From JAVBLW01 sp031553215 (lineage in GTDB: Bacteria; Bacillota_I; Bacilli_A; Acholeplasmatales; Anaeroplasmataceae): 47,227 nucleotides of DNA. The notes below the pieces were generated by a model. That model was not told the origin of the DNA. It was given only the letters and a program-made list of their open reading frames with translations, and did no database searches. Every line of letters starts with the position of its first letter. Within the stretch, counting starts at the first letter, position 1. Positions 32,576 through 41,425 of the stretch are shown piece by piece. The stretch covers positions 1-47,227 of the forward strand of contig JAVBLW010000025.1 of NCBI GenBank assembly GCA_031553215.1, given 5' to 3'. The position numbers and the translations under genes are program-made.

Positions 32576-32604
32576 ACTTTACCAAATTTGTTGAATTTTG
32601 TCAA
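32576..32604 (-). promoter_or_regulatory. Consensus promoter of the riboswitch transcript
   Basis: Minus strand: -35 TTGACA (32599-32604), 17-base spacer, -10 TAAAGT (32576-32581). Transcription would start near 32569, just before the aptamer. Confidence 0.85.
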
Positions 32605-32630
32605 ATACAACCTCACTATTTGCGCACAAA

Positions 32631-32670
32631 CTCAAAAAAAAGCCAATTATGCTTTTTGCAAATTGGCTTT
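32631..32670 (-). terminator. Terminator insulating the riboswitch unit
   Basis: Minus strand AAAGCCAATT, 12-base loop, AATTGGCTTT and T-run. It ends transcription of the upstream membrane-protein gene just before the next promoter. Confidence 0.88.
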
Positions 32671-32674
32671 CAGA

Positions 32675-33589
32675 TTATTCTACTTTATTCTTTTTTAATC
32701 CATTAAATAATCTAATTATTCTCTTTTTACCAACTAAGATATCTCCAACAACTAAAATAATCACTGTATATCCAACCATTAAACAAACTAATTTCAAATA
32801 GAATGTAAAAGGGAATAATTGACTTTGTGTATATCCACTAACATATTGAGAATTAGTATAATATTCAGTTTCCCAGTTAGAACGATATTCATTATATTCT
32901 TCAGATGTTTTAGTACCTAAAGTTTTAGCATTATATGCATCTTTTAATCCACTAACTTGAGTGAAAAAATCACTATCATAATCAAATTCAACTTGAATCT
33001 CTGCATAATTTGTATCATCAGAATTCTTTATATTAACTTGAGTTACCGGCGATGATAGAACGCTATTAACAAAATCATACGGTATTTCAATTTGAAATAA
33101 TGACATATCCTCATAATCATAACTTAGTTTAGTGTAATCAGGAACTAGTGTTTTCATTTCTGGATTTAAATCATTATCTATAAAGTATTGAAAAGTACTT
33201 CCGTCTTCTGCAATTAATTCAAAACCATATTTGTTATATGCATCACCTAATATATCGTGTGAATTAGATGTATTTAATTTGCTTCCACTTATATAAATAG
33301 CATAATTAATATCTAATAAAGTATATTCAGTTCCTGAAACGGTGATTTTACGAGCTGATGAAGTTTCAAATATTTTAATAACTGCACCATCACTTAAAGT
33401 AGATGAATATATAACTTGAGTATTTCCGAAATCAGATGTCAATCTGATAACATTTCTATAATCATCATTTTTCTTTGCCTTTTCTACAATCGAAACATAT
33501 CGATTCATTGATGTTGTATAATAAGCGGCCAATAGGAATAAAACCCCAAAAATTGCCGTGACTGAGTAATAAATAATTTTTTTCCACAT
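32675..33589 (-). CDS. Unrecognised two-span membrane protein with large outer domain
   Basis: 304 residues. One membrane helix at about 5-24, an acidic Asp/Ser/Tyr-rich domain of about 230 residues that should lie outside the cell, and a second helix at about 262-284 followed by a basic KKRIIRLFNGLKKNK tail. I recognise no family and see no enzyme motif. AAAGGATG precedes the ATG. Own terminator; no operon partner. Confidence 0.75.
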   Translation of the reverse strand: MWKKIIYYSVTAIFGVLFLLAAYYTTSMNRYVSIVEKAKKNDDYRNVIRLTSDFGNTQVIYSSTLSDGAVIKIFETSSARKITVSGTEYTLLDINYAIYISGSKLNTSNSHDILGDAYNKYGFELIAEDGSTFQYFIDNDLNPEMKTLVPDYTKLSYDYEDMSLFQIEIPYDFVNSVLSSPVTQVNIKNSDDTNYAEIQVEFDYDSDFFTQVSGLKDAYNAKTLGTKTSEEYNEYRSNWETEYYTNSQYVSGYTQSQLFPFTFYLKLVCLMVGYTVIILVVGDILVGKKRIIRLFNGLKKNKVE

Positions 33590-33684
33590 ATTTTTTTCAT
33601 CCTTTCAAAATAGATTACTTTTTAATTATACTTTATTTATTTATTTTTGCAACAAAACAAACAAATTATGTGAAAACATGTAAT

Positions 33685-33715
33685 AAATAAAAAAAGGTAA
33701 AGCTATTTACCTTTT
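33685..33715 (-). terminator. Terminator of the 5S-tRNA-Val unit
   Basis: Minus strand AAAAGGTAAA, TAGC loop, TTTACCTTTT and further Ts, ten bases past the tRNA 3' end. Confidence 0.85.
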
Positions 33716-33724
33716 GTTTCAAAA

Positions 33725-33800
33725 TGGTGGAGGTTAACGGGCTCGAACCGCTGACCCTCTGCTTGTAAGGCAGATGCTCTCCCAACTGAGCTAAACCTCC
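33725..33800 (-). tRNA. tRNA-Val (anticodon TAC)
   Basis: 76 bases with encoded CCA. Acceptor GGAGGTT, D-arm AGCTCAGTTGGGAGAGC, anticodon arm with loop CTTACAA (TAC), and T-loop GTTCGAGCC. Co-transcribed with the 5S rRNA. Confidence 0.97.
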
Positions 33801-33806
33801 ATATAG

Positions 33807-33916
33807 TTTGGCAACTTCCTACTCTTGCACGTATGTACTACCATCGGCGTAAAAGTGCTTAACTGCTGTGTTCGATATGGGAACAGGTGTGACCACTTTG
33901 CCATCATCACCAAACC
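33807..33916 (-). rRNA. rrf: 5S ribosomal RNA, isolated copy
   Basis: About 110 bases. Contains the conserved CCCATATCGAACACAGCAGT and GTTAAGC helix-III/loop region, and ends pair (TTTGG...CCAAA). Exact ends are estimated from pairing. No 16S or 23S gene is adjacent: tRNA-His and a protein gene lie upstream. It has its own promoter. Confidence 0.95.
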
Positions 33917-33922
33917 TTTTAC

Positions 33923-33951
33923 ATTTTATCATAAGAATAAATAGATTTCAA
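33923..33951 (-). promoter_or_regulatory. Promoter of the isolated 5S gene
   Basis: Minus strand: -35 TTGAAA (33946-33951), 17-base spacer, -10 TAAAAT (33923-33928), seven bases before the 5S 5' end. Confidence 0.75.
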
Positions 33952-33967
33952 GTATTATATTATAAAT

Positions 33968-33992
33968 AAAAAAAGGAGTGTAAAACTCCTTT
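33968..33992 (-). terminator. Terminator of tRNA-His
   Basis: Minus strand AAAGGAGT, short loop, ACTCCTTT and T-run, separating tRNA-His from the 5S unit. Confidence 0.82.
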
Positions 33993-34016
33993 AAATTTTG
34001 CTTGTTATTTTAAAAA

Positions 34017-34093
34017 TGGGGCGCACGACGCGAATCGAACGCGCGAATGCTGATGCCACAAACCAGAGTGTTAACCACTTCACCACGTGCGCC
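34017..34093 (-). tRNA. tRNA-His (anticodon GTG)
   Basis: 77 bases with encoded CCA. Extra 5' G pairs with C73, the identity feature of tRNA-His. Anticodon loop TTGTGGC; T-loop TTCGATT. Confidence 0.97.
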
Positions 34094-34112
34094 ATATACA
34101 CAAGCATTTTCT

Positions 34113-34141
34113 ATTATACATATTTTAAATCGATTTGTAAA
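34113..34141 (-). promoter_or_regulatory. Promoter of tRNA-His
   Basis: Minus strand: -35 TTTACA (34136-34141), 17-base spacer, -10 TATAAT (34113-34118). Confidence 0.75.
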
Positions 34142-34177
34142 GTATAAAAAATATTTTTATTCTATTTTTTTATTTTA

Positions 34178-34209
34178 ACAAAAAGGGCGTTAGCTAATGC
34201 TAACGTCCT
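34178..34209 (-). terminator. Terminator of the giant repeat-protein gene
   Basis: Minus strand GGACGTTAGC, ATTA loop, GCTAACGCCC, then TTTTTGTT. Confidence 0.9.
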
Positions 34210-34215
34210 TATGTT

Positions 34216-37200
34216 TTAAAATAATATCTTAATATAAGCTTTTGTAGCTATTTCAATATCCTGTGTAGAAATTTCTTGACTTGAAGCTTCTACCACAGAA
34301 ACCGTTTCTTTTTCTGCCGTAGAATAATTGCTTAATTGATTTCCAAATATGTACCACAATGTATAAGAATTTAACATCGATTCAATCTCTGAATCTTCTT
34401 TATTCACTAGAACATTTGCCTGAATGCTTGCTATAGTAGCAGCATCTGTTACACCTAATGCTTTAATACCTAACAATAAGTCGTGTAATTCAACTTCAGT
34501 AAATATTGCATGTCCATCAGTTCTATCCTCAATAGCTTCTACTAATGTTTTAGTTGAATTATCTTCCAAAATCATTTTTGATATAGTAGAACGCATTATT
34601 ATACTTGTGCTAATTGAAGTTATTTCTTCCTCTGTCAATTCAGAAGGATCTACAACAATATTATCAAATGAAGATAATCTTAATGCTTTTAATGCAACGA
34701 CAAGTTCTACAATATCTTCTGCAACAATATAGTCTTGTCCTAAATATGTTTCCATACTTTCATCAAGAATTCTTACACTAGTAGTTAATAAGATACCTGA
34801 AATCTTATATCTAATTGTGAAGGATGCTAATAGAGTTCTAATTTGTTCTGAATCGTAGTTGAATAAATCGCTACTATCAATTTGTAAAGCACCTATATCA
34901 GTACATCCTAACACGTTTAATGCACTAATTAGATTTTGAATTTCTTCTTTCTTAATGTACTCATCACTTGCATAAGCATAATCAGGAATTTCTATACTAT
35001 CATTCGCTATTAAGGCATCACTGATTGCATACCAGATAATATATGATTCAAGTACATCATTCATGTCATCATCACTTAATCCTGAATTAAATATGATATT
35101 ACTATCAAAGCTTCCAAAATCTATATTTAATGTATTCATTGCATTAATTAAATTCGCGATTTCTTCTCTTGTAATATATTCTTCCGTGCTAGGAATAGTA
35201 ATATCTTCTATATTATTCAAGTATGTAGCGTTTGCATATGCTAAATCCGGCATTGAATAAATTCCATTATTAATAATTGTATCACTGATTGTATACCATA
35301 TAATATATGATTTTAATAATACAGAAATATCTTTACTTAATATTTGACTAGTATCGACTGAAGAGATACCATTCGTTCCTAATTCTTTTATTGCTTCTAT
35401 TAGGCTTATTATTTCATCAGTTTTTATATAATCTTTATTTGAAGATACTTCTAAATCATAAGCAAAACTAGATATTTGGATACTTCCATTATTAATAATT
35501 GCATCACTGAATGTATACCATATAATGTAAGATCTCAATATTTCCTCTAAGTCATCAATATCAAAACTATCACTAAATATTACATCACTATCAAAGTTTT
35601 CAAAATCACCTAATATTTTTATAGCATTTATTAAGGCTTTTATTTCTTCCTTAATAATATATTTTTCTGTACTAGGAATAGTGATATTTTCTATATTGCT
35701 TAAGTATTCATCATCTGCATATGCTAAATCCGGAATACTGATATTAGCATTACTTGCTAATGTATCACTTATTAGATACCAAACTATAAATGATTCAAGT
35801 AATATATCCATGTCCTTTTCTAATATATCATCAGATGCAAAACCATTTATTTCAGTAATTCCTAATTCATTAAGGGCTGATATTAAATTCTTAATTTCAT
35901 TAACCTTTATATAATCTTTATCAGTTGATATTACTGAATCATATGCAAAAGTAGAAATTTGAACATTTCCATTATTAATGATTGCATCGCTTATTGCATA
36001 CCATATAATATCAGATTCCAATACGGTATTCATGTCAACACTATTATCTAAGATTAATGAGATATTAATATCCACAAAATCACTCATACCTAATTCTTTT
36101 ATCGCTATAAACAATTTTGCTATTTCATCTTTAATAATATAGTTAGCATCTGGATTATCAAGTGCATTATTTGATACTTTAATATCTGAATCAACTAATT
36201 CTTTACTCATAGATATCCAAATTATTCTTGATTTCAATGCATCGATAATCTTTTCACTTATTGCATCATTATGTTCTAACTTCGTATCATAGTCAGTAGA
36301 ATCACCAATTATATTGTCTATAATACTTGTGATTGATAATTCGAAATCACTACTTGTATCAATAGAATCGATAATTCCAAAGATTGACAATGAATCAATT
36401 AGATTTCTTAATTCCCCTTTTTGATTATTAACAGTTATCCAATTATATATATTTTGTTCGTCAGATAACATTAAATCATTTGGAATAGTTACCCCATTAC
36501 CTAGAATATTATATACCTCGAATGACATTGATGCTTCTATAATCAATGATTTTAATATTTCATCCAATACATCACCAGATAATATTTCAGAAATCTCAAA
36601 ACTTATATTTTCGATATCTACTGGATCATCACTAGTTTCATCATATCCAATTAAATATTTTATAGATGCAATTAATTGATATATTTCATCCGCTGTTATT
36701 ACTGCTCTAACCTCTTCATAGCACTCTGCTAAAACATGAATAGTAAGTGAACTTGTAGATATATTTTCAATTTTATCTGTAATCAAATAAGCAATTATAT
36801 CAGATGCCATTAAATCTACTATTTGTGATTTAGTCAAATCAAAGATAAAATTAATATCTTCCATATTATCAATATCTATCATTGTTAATGATTTTAATAT
36901 TTTACGTAATTCTCCTGAAGAAATTAATGTTCTATCAGCTTCAGTGGTATCTACCCAGTTAGCAAAATTATCAGCATTATTTTCTATATCACTTAAATAT
37001 GATGGAATAGTAGATGCAATAATTGTGTTGTCAGATATATTATCCCAGATTATATGTACTAGCGTACCTTCAATAATTATTGATTTCAATAATACATCTA
37101 TATTGTTTTGATCATTAATTAAATCTTTTACTTTATCTAACATTTTTGTATCTAAATCTTCACTATCTAAATCTAAACTACCAATTAATAATTCAGCTGA

Positions 37201-40080
37201 TTTTAAAGCTCTTTTTAACTCTGCGGCTTCAATATTATTGTTATTATCTAATACTGAACTAGGGATATACATTTCATATCCTAAATCAATATCTTTTAAT
37301 ATATTTGATATTGCTCCGTGTAATAATGCAGATTTCAATATCTTATCTATTGGTTCTTCATTAGTTCCATCAAATAATTCTGATATCTTTGTTAAATCAT
37401 ATGTAACAGTTGTGTCTCCAGATAAATCAATTTCTAATAATCCAGTTGACATTACAACATTAATAGCATTAATGATTCGCTTTAATTCACCGTTTTCTCC
37501 TACCCAATTTGACATGTTATCATAGTTTTCAGATAAATCATAATCACTCGTAATTGCTGAACTTGTTAATTCATTGTCTTTTAATAAATCATGAAGTTGA
37601 ATTGCAATTGTCGCTTCTAAAATTGATGAACCTAAAAGTTTATTACATTTCGTTTCGTCCTTAATAATTTCTAATACTATCTCTAAGATATCATCCGATA
37701 AAGTATCAGAATCTATATCTATTTCTTCTAGTAGCATACCTAATGTTTTGAAAACCGCTCTCAATTCTTGTGAAGAAATAACATTTTGTCCTGCATAATC
37801 TGAATCATAGGCTTCATTTGGGATATAAATAGTTATTCCATCTAATAATGTTGTTAAAGCATTTGGAATAATTGATCTAAGCAATAGTGAACCACATAAA
37901 GATTCTATCGGCATTTTACCATTTTCATCTTCAATTGTAATCAATGATAGTTTTGATAAATCATATTGAATCTTTCCATCTTCATACCAAACAACTTCTT
38001 TTTCTAAAACAGATGTAGCACCTTTAAGGAAACATCTAATTTCCCCATTTGGTCCTACCCAATTATTTATGTTTTGTTCAATGTTTTCATCATCTAATGA
38101 TAAAATTGATACCCAAGTAGTAATATATTCAGTCTCTGATAATTTATCATATATAACTTTTGCGACAATACCTTCAAGTACTAATGAATCAAATACCACA
38201 TCAATAACACTACTATCTTTGAAAACATCAATAACATTAGGAATTAAAGTTTCCATCATTGTATCTAATTCGATTTTACCTTCTGGTAAATCCATTCTAG
38301 TAATTAATTCACCTAGACAACTAAACAATTTTGAATATTCAGAAGCTTTTATTATATTGCTACCTTCATCACATGCAGATTGAGGCACATATATCTTTAT
38401 TCCGCTAATTTCTATATTTACTAACGAAACAGATGCAACTCTTCTTAATGCTTCTGATTGAGAAATATAATCCATTGCTGACATATTAGATGTTGAATCT
38501 TTTTCCCACAAATTATCAATCTTAGAAAGATTGTATGTTAATGATTTGCCTTCTTCATCATATTCAAGAATTCCACATTTCATGAAGTTTTTAAACGCAT
38601 TCATGAAGTTAGCTATTTCATACGAAGCACTGGCACTTGAACCTTGCGCATTTATCCAAGATATACCTGAAAGATCTAAACCTGCTAATTGTTCTATTGA
38701 TACAACAGCTTCTGTCAATAAGTCACTAATTATATTATTCAATTGAACAGATTTCGGATTATTCTTAAAAATACTTAATTCTAATAATAAATCAACAAGA
38801 GTGCATATTTGCTCAGATTTATCTACAACTAGTTTAACAGCATCTTTTGTTTCATTGTATGAGAAATATAAATTTAAAGCACATTTCATTATTGAAACAA
38901 ACGTATCAACATCTTGTGAACTAGCTAAATCTCCAAGCGTAATTGCGTTTTCTCCTAAGAAAATTTGATTAAAATACTTATTATCGATACCTTGATTTTG
39001 AACAATTGTTGCCATATGCAAATTAATTGTTTTTCCTAATGCTTTTTGAAGATTAGTCTTACCCATTGATTTTATTATTTCAACCAATCTATCTGAAAAA
39101 TCTTCTTCGCTATTTACTATTAGGGTTATATCATCCAATAATGTACTAGATTTAATATCTAAATTATAATCCGATACTAATCTTATTATTTTATGTCCAG
39201 CCCCTGCAATAACTCCAATTTCTTCAAATGGATAAATCTTTGTATTTATCGAATCCTCTGAAACTTCTAATTTACCTTCTGCAAACATATTAATAATTGA
39301 AGAATACAGTGGCATACCTTTTCCAGATTCTAAAAGGTTCATGATACCAGTATTTGCATATGCATCAATTAATTTATAATAATCTGTTAAATCATGTTCT
39401 TTACCATCAATTGTAATTGTAATTTTTTCATCCGAAATCTCTTCATGCACTCCACCAGTCGCAGCATAAAATAAAGTTCCGAAAATTCCTAATGTGAATA
39501 AGGCAATCACTGTTCCTCTAACTGCACCTACAAGTCCACCAAGTAATCTTCTTCTCTTATATTGTTTATCACTAGTACCCTCTGCTAAGGCACGTCTCAT
39601 TTTTTTACGTTTTCTTCCTTCTTTAAAGAAGATTAAATAAATAATATACAATATAAATTTAAAGATATTAAAAACTACAAGTGTTACAAACATCATTACA
39701 AACCCAACAATACTTTGAGCGATTGCCACTACATATGGTTCTAATAACGCTATATTTTCAGGTTTTAAAGAATCCAGTTTTGTTTGTACGAATTCAACCG
39801 CAACTTCACTAAAAGTCTTATCAGCGGTTGCTACATCTAGTAAATCAGAAACATATTTACCAAATGTATTCATTATAAACCTTTGAAAGGAATCATTCAT
39901 TAATACTAACTTAAATACTAAAAATGAAAATACTAGTGCTAATATAAAATTTATAAATAGTATAATACTTTTCCTGAATCCCCTCATCATACCTCTCAAA
40001 GCATAAAAAAGAATTATCACCAAAAACAGTATTGTCGGAATCCAAGAAATCCAACTAAGGTTTTGTATTATCCAATCCAC
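34216..40080 (-). CDS. Giant CvpA-like membrane protein with ~16 degenerate repeats
   Basis: 1954 residues in one frame with a GTG start and AAGGATG upstream. Residues 1-210 have four or five membrane helices and a CvpA-like look: IILFYALRGMMRGFRKSI, and GGLVGAVRGTVIALFTLG after a very basic loop. Everything after about 215 is hydrophilic, Asp/Ser/Ile/Glu-rich and built of repeats of roughly 75-110 residues. The consensus is about L-x-S-x-I-I-W-Y-x-I-S-D, then I-x-I-P-x-x-A-Y, then Y-I-x-x-E-E-I-x-x-L-I-x-A-I-x-x-L-G. There are no Cys clusters, Trp/Tyr sugar sites or LPXTG motif. Usual CvpA proteins have 160-250 residues. Function unknown; a long helical rod tethered to the membrane is inferred. 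Confidence 0.85.
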   Translation of the reverse strand: MDWIIQNLSWISWIPTILFLVIILFYALRGMMRGFRKSIILFINFILALVFSFLVFKLVLMNDSFQRFIMNTFGKYVSDLLDVATADKTFSEVAVEFVQTKLDSLKPENIALLEPYVVAIAQSIVGFVMMFVTLVVFNIFKFILYIIYLIFFKEGRKRKKMRRALAEGTSDKQYKRRRLLGGLVGAVRGTVIALFTLGIFGTLFYAATGGVHEEISDEKITITIDGKEHDLTDYYKLIDAYANTGIMNLLESGKGMPLYSSIINMFAEGKLEVSEDSINTKIYPFEEIGVIAGAGHKIIRLVSDYNLDIKSSTLLDDITLIVNSEEDFSDRLVEIIKSMGKTNLQKALGKTINLHMATIVQNQGIDNKYFNQIFLGENAITLGDLASSQDVDTFVSIMKCALNLYFSYNETKDAVKLVVDKSEQICTLVDLLLELSIFKNNPKSVQLNNIISDLLTEAVVSIEQLAGLDLSGISWINAQGSSASASYEIANFMNAFKNFMKCGILEYDEEGKSLTYNLSKIDNLWEKDSTSNMSAMDYISQSEALRRVASVSLVNIEISGIKIYVPQSACDEGSNIIKASEYSKLFSCLGELITRMDLPEGKIELDTMMETLIPNVIDVFKDSSVIDVVFDSLVLEGIVAKVIYDKLSETEYITTWVSILSLDDENIEQNINNWVGPNGEIRCFLKGATSVLEKEVVWYEDGKIQYDLSKLSLITIEDENGKMPIESLCGSLLLRSIIPNALTTLLDGITIYIPNEAYDSDYAGQNVISSQELRAVFKTLGMLLEEIDIDSDTLSDDILEIVLEIIKDETKCNKLLGSSILEATIAIQLHDLLKDNELTSSAITSDYDLSENYDNMSNWVGENGELKRIINAINVVMSTGLLEIDLSGDTTVTYDLTKISELFDGTNEEPIDKILKSALLHGAISNILKDIDLGYEMYIPSSVLDNNNNIEAAELKRALKSAELLIGSLDLDSEDLDTKMLDKVKDLINDQNNIDVLLKSIIIEGTLVHIIWDNISDNTIIASTIPSYLSDIENNADNFANWVDTTEADRTLISSGELRKILKSLTMIDIDNMEDINFIFDLTKSQIVDLMASDIIAYLITDKIENISTSSLTIHVLAECYEEVRAVITADEIYQLIASIKYLIGYDETSDDPVDIENISFEISEILSGDVLDEILKSLIIEASMSFEVYNILGNGVTIPNDLMLSDEQNIYNWITVNNQKGELRNLIDSLSIFGIIDSIDTSSDFELSITSIIDNIIGDSTDYDTKLEHNDAISEKIIDALKSRIIWISMSKELVDSDIKVSNNALDNPDANYIIKDEIAKLFIAIKELGMSDFVDINISLILDNSVDMNTVLESDIIWYAISDAIINNGNVQISTFAYDSVISTDKDYIKVNEIKNLISALNELGITEINGFASDDILEKDMDILLESFIVWYLISDTLASNANISIPDLAYADDEYLSNIENITIPSTEKYIIKEEIKALINAIKILGDFENFDSDVIFSDSFDIDDLEEILRSYIIWYTFSDAIINNGSIQISSFAYDLEVSSNKDYIKTDEIISLIEAIKELGTNGISSVDTSQILSKDISVLLKSYIIWYTISDTIINNGIYSMPDLAYANATYLNNIEDITIPSTEEYITREEIANLINAMNTLNIDFGSFDSNIIFNSGLSDDDMNDVLESYIIWYAISDALIANDSIEIPDYAYASDEYIKKEEIQNLISALNVLGCTDIGALQIDSSDLFNYDSEQIRTLLASFTIRYKISGILLTTSVRILDESMETYLGQDYIVAEDIVELVVALKALRLSSFDNIVVDPSELTEEEITSISTSIIMRSTISKMILEDNSTKTLVEAIEDRTDGHAIFTEVELHDLLLGIKALGVTDAATIASIQANVLVNKEDSEIESMLNSYTLWYIFGNQLSNYSTAEKETVSVVEASSQEISTQDIEIATKAYIKILF
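34910..36040 (-). repeat. Most similar repeat block of the giant protein (about five units)
   Basis: Five consecutive units carry the I-I/V-W-Y-x-I/F-S-D motif. Odd and even units differ: two share AIINNG..QIS.FAYD, and the two after each share PDLAYA...NIE.ITIPSTE.YI. Like copies are about 480 bases apart, so a two-unit block seems to have been duplicated in tandem. Limits are approximate. Confidence 0.7.
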
Positions 40081-40174
40081 ATTAACACATCCTTCATTAT
40101 CTACATTTTAACAAATAATATAATTATTTGCAATTAATCTATTACTTTATTATTTTTTATGCACTAAAAAACAC

Positions 40175-40203
40175 TTGAAAATTTTATTTTATTATGGTAT
40201 ATT
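40175..40203 (+). promoter_or_regulatory. Promoter of tRNA-Trp
   Basis: -35 TTGAAA (40175-40180), 17-base spacer, extended -10 TGGTATATT (TATATT at 40198-40203). The 40081-40221 gap otherwise holds only AT-rich sequence. Confidence 0.7.
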
Positions 40204-40221
40204 TGTTAATGCTTGCTATAT

Positions 40222-40296
40222 AGGGACATGGTGTCAACGGTAGCACACGGGTCTCCAACACCTTTGGTACGGGTTCGAATCCTGTTGTCCCTGCCA
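40222..40296 (+). tRNA. tRNA-Trp (anticodon CCA)
   Basis: 75 bases with encoded CCA. Acceptor AGGGACA/TGTCCCT, anticodon loop CTCCAAC, T-loop TTCGAAT, discriminator G. It reads UGG; no UCA-anticodon partner is seen. Confidence 0.96.
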
Positions 40297-40308
40297 TTTA
40301 TCAAGCAT

Positions 40309-40338
40309 AACATTGTCTTCTGGCAGTGTTTTTTTTAT
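40309..40338 (+). terminator. Terminator of tRNA-Trp
   Basis: AACATTG, eight-base loop, CAGTGTT (one G-T pair), then a T-run. Confidence 0.75.
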
Positions 40339-40364
40339 TATTGGTAAAATATGGCATTACTATA

Positions 40365-40390
40365 CAAAAAAAATCCTAGAGTTCTAGGAT
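40365..40390 (-). terminator. Terminator of the lipid kinase gene
   Basis: Minus strand ATCCTAGA-AC-TCTAGGAT followed by eight Ts; overlaps the gene's stop. Confidence 0.82.
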
Positions 40391-41292
40391 TTAAACAGAT
40401 CATTTTTTGTCTTTGTAGGTACTATAATGGAAACTTTTTGTCTAAGTACCTTAATAGTTGCTTCTTTTCCTCTATATGCTAATTCTCCATCAACATTAAA
40501 ATCTAATTCATTCTCACATGTTATTTTAGCACTAGACGCAGATATCGTTCTAACATGTTTTTTTATTCTATCACCAAATAAAACAAATTTTACAGTATGA
40601 AACAAGTTCCATCTTTTTGTCTTTTCTACGAACGTAAAATCAATAATTCCATCATTTAGATATGGCCTGTTTTTTCTATAAAACTTAAAACCACCAAATT
40701 GTTGATAATTAAGAGCGAAGAAAACAAAACAATTTATATCATAGACTTGATTATCTGCCTCTACTTTTAATTTAATTCCACCCTTTTTAGGAAGTTCTTT
40801 TATTCCTCTAACAAAATAAGCAAGTCTACCTAATCTCTTTTTTAGTTTATAACTAATATCATAACTTATTGCTGTATATTTCCCCGCAGCACAAACATAG
40901 GCAAAAGCATGATCTTCAATTTGGCAAACATCAATATTTACAACTTCACCAGTAAGTGCAATATCAAGTCCCTTTTTAACTTTTTTAGTTAATCCTAAAA
41001 TTGAACCAACATCATTTACTGTCCCGCTTGGAATATATGCAATTGGCGTCTTAATATCTGATTTCACTACCCCATTTATCGCTTCATTAAGCGTCCCATC
41101 ACCACCAGAAACCAATAACAAATCATAATTATTACCATCATTAGCTATCTTATCCGTAATACTCTTTGGCGCAGTTGATTCAAAAAATTCTACTTCATCA
41201 TACTTCTCTTTTAATTTTTCTTCAACCAATTGCTTTTGCTTTGAAATTTTTTGTTTACTACTATATGGATTAAATAATACCAACGCTTTCAT
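40384..41292 (-). CDS. YegS/DgkB-type lipid (diacylglycerol) kinase
   Basis: 302 residues, cytoplasmic or membrane-associated. The kinase motif LLVSGGDGTLNEAINGVV is at about 58-75 and PIAYIPSGTVNDVG follows (usually GTxND). The C-terminal domain ends with ELDFNVDGELAYRGKE, as in DagK_cat/YegS proteins. It phosphorylates diacylglycerol or a similar lipid to recycle lipid head-group by-products. DgkB is the best fit but the exact lipid is not certain. Single-gene unit. Confidence 0.9.
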   Translation of the reverse strand: MKALVLFNPYSSKQKISKQKQLVEEKLKEKYDEVEFFESTAPKSITDKIANDGNNYDLLLVSGGDGTLNEAINGVVKSDIKTPIAYIPSGTVNDVGSILGLTKKVKKGLDIALTGEVVNIDVCQIEDHAFAYVCAAGKYTAISYDISYKLKKRLGRLAYFVRGIKELPKKGGIKLKVEADNQVYDINCFVFFALNYQQFGGFKFYRKNRPYLNDGIIDFTFVEKTKRWNLFHTVKFVLFGDRIKKHVRTISASSAKITCENELDFNVDGELAYRGKEATIKVLRQKVSIIVPTKTKNDLFKS

Positions 41293-41425
41293 TCACATAC
41301 CACCTATATCTTTGTTTATAATTATAATAACAAATGCAAATTTTTACAACACAAAACCTCAAAGAATTGTAAAAAAATCAAAACTTTATTATAATGTATT
41401 TATATAAATGAAAGGAATATTAGTT

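Noticed and set aside
31297..33589. CBASS-type defence operon
   Set aside because: The S-4TM-like gene has no CD-NTase or other cap gene beside it; the neighbouring 304-residue protein has no cyclase motif and a terminator parts them.
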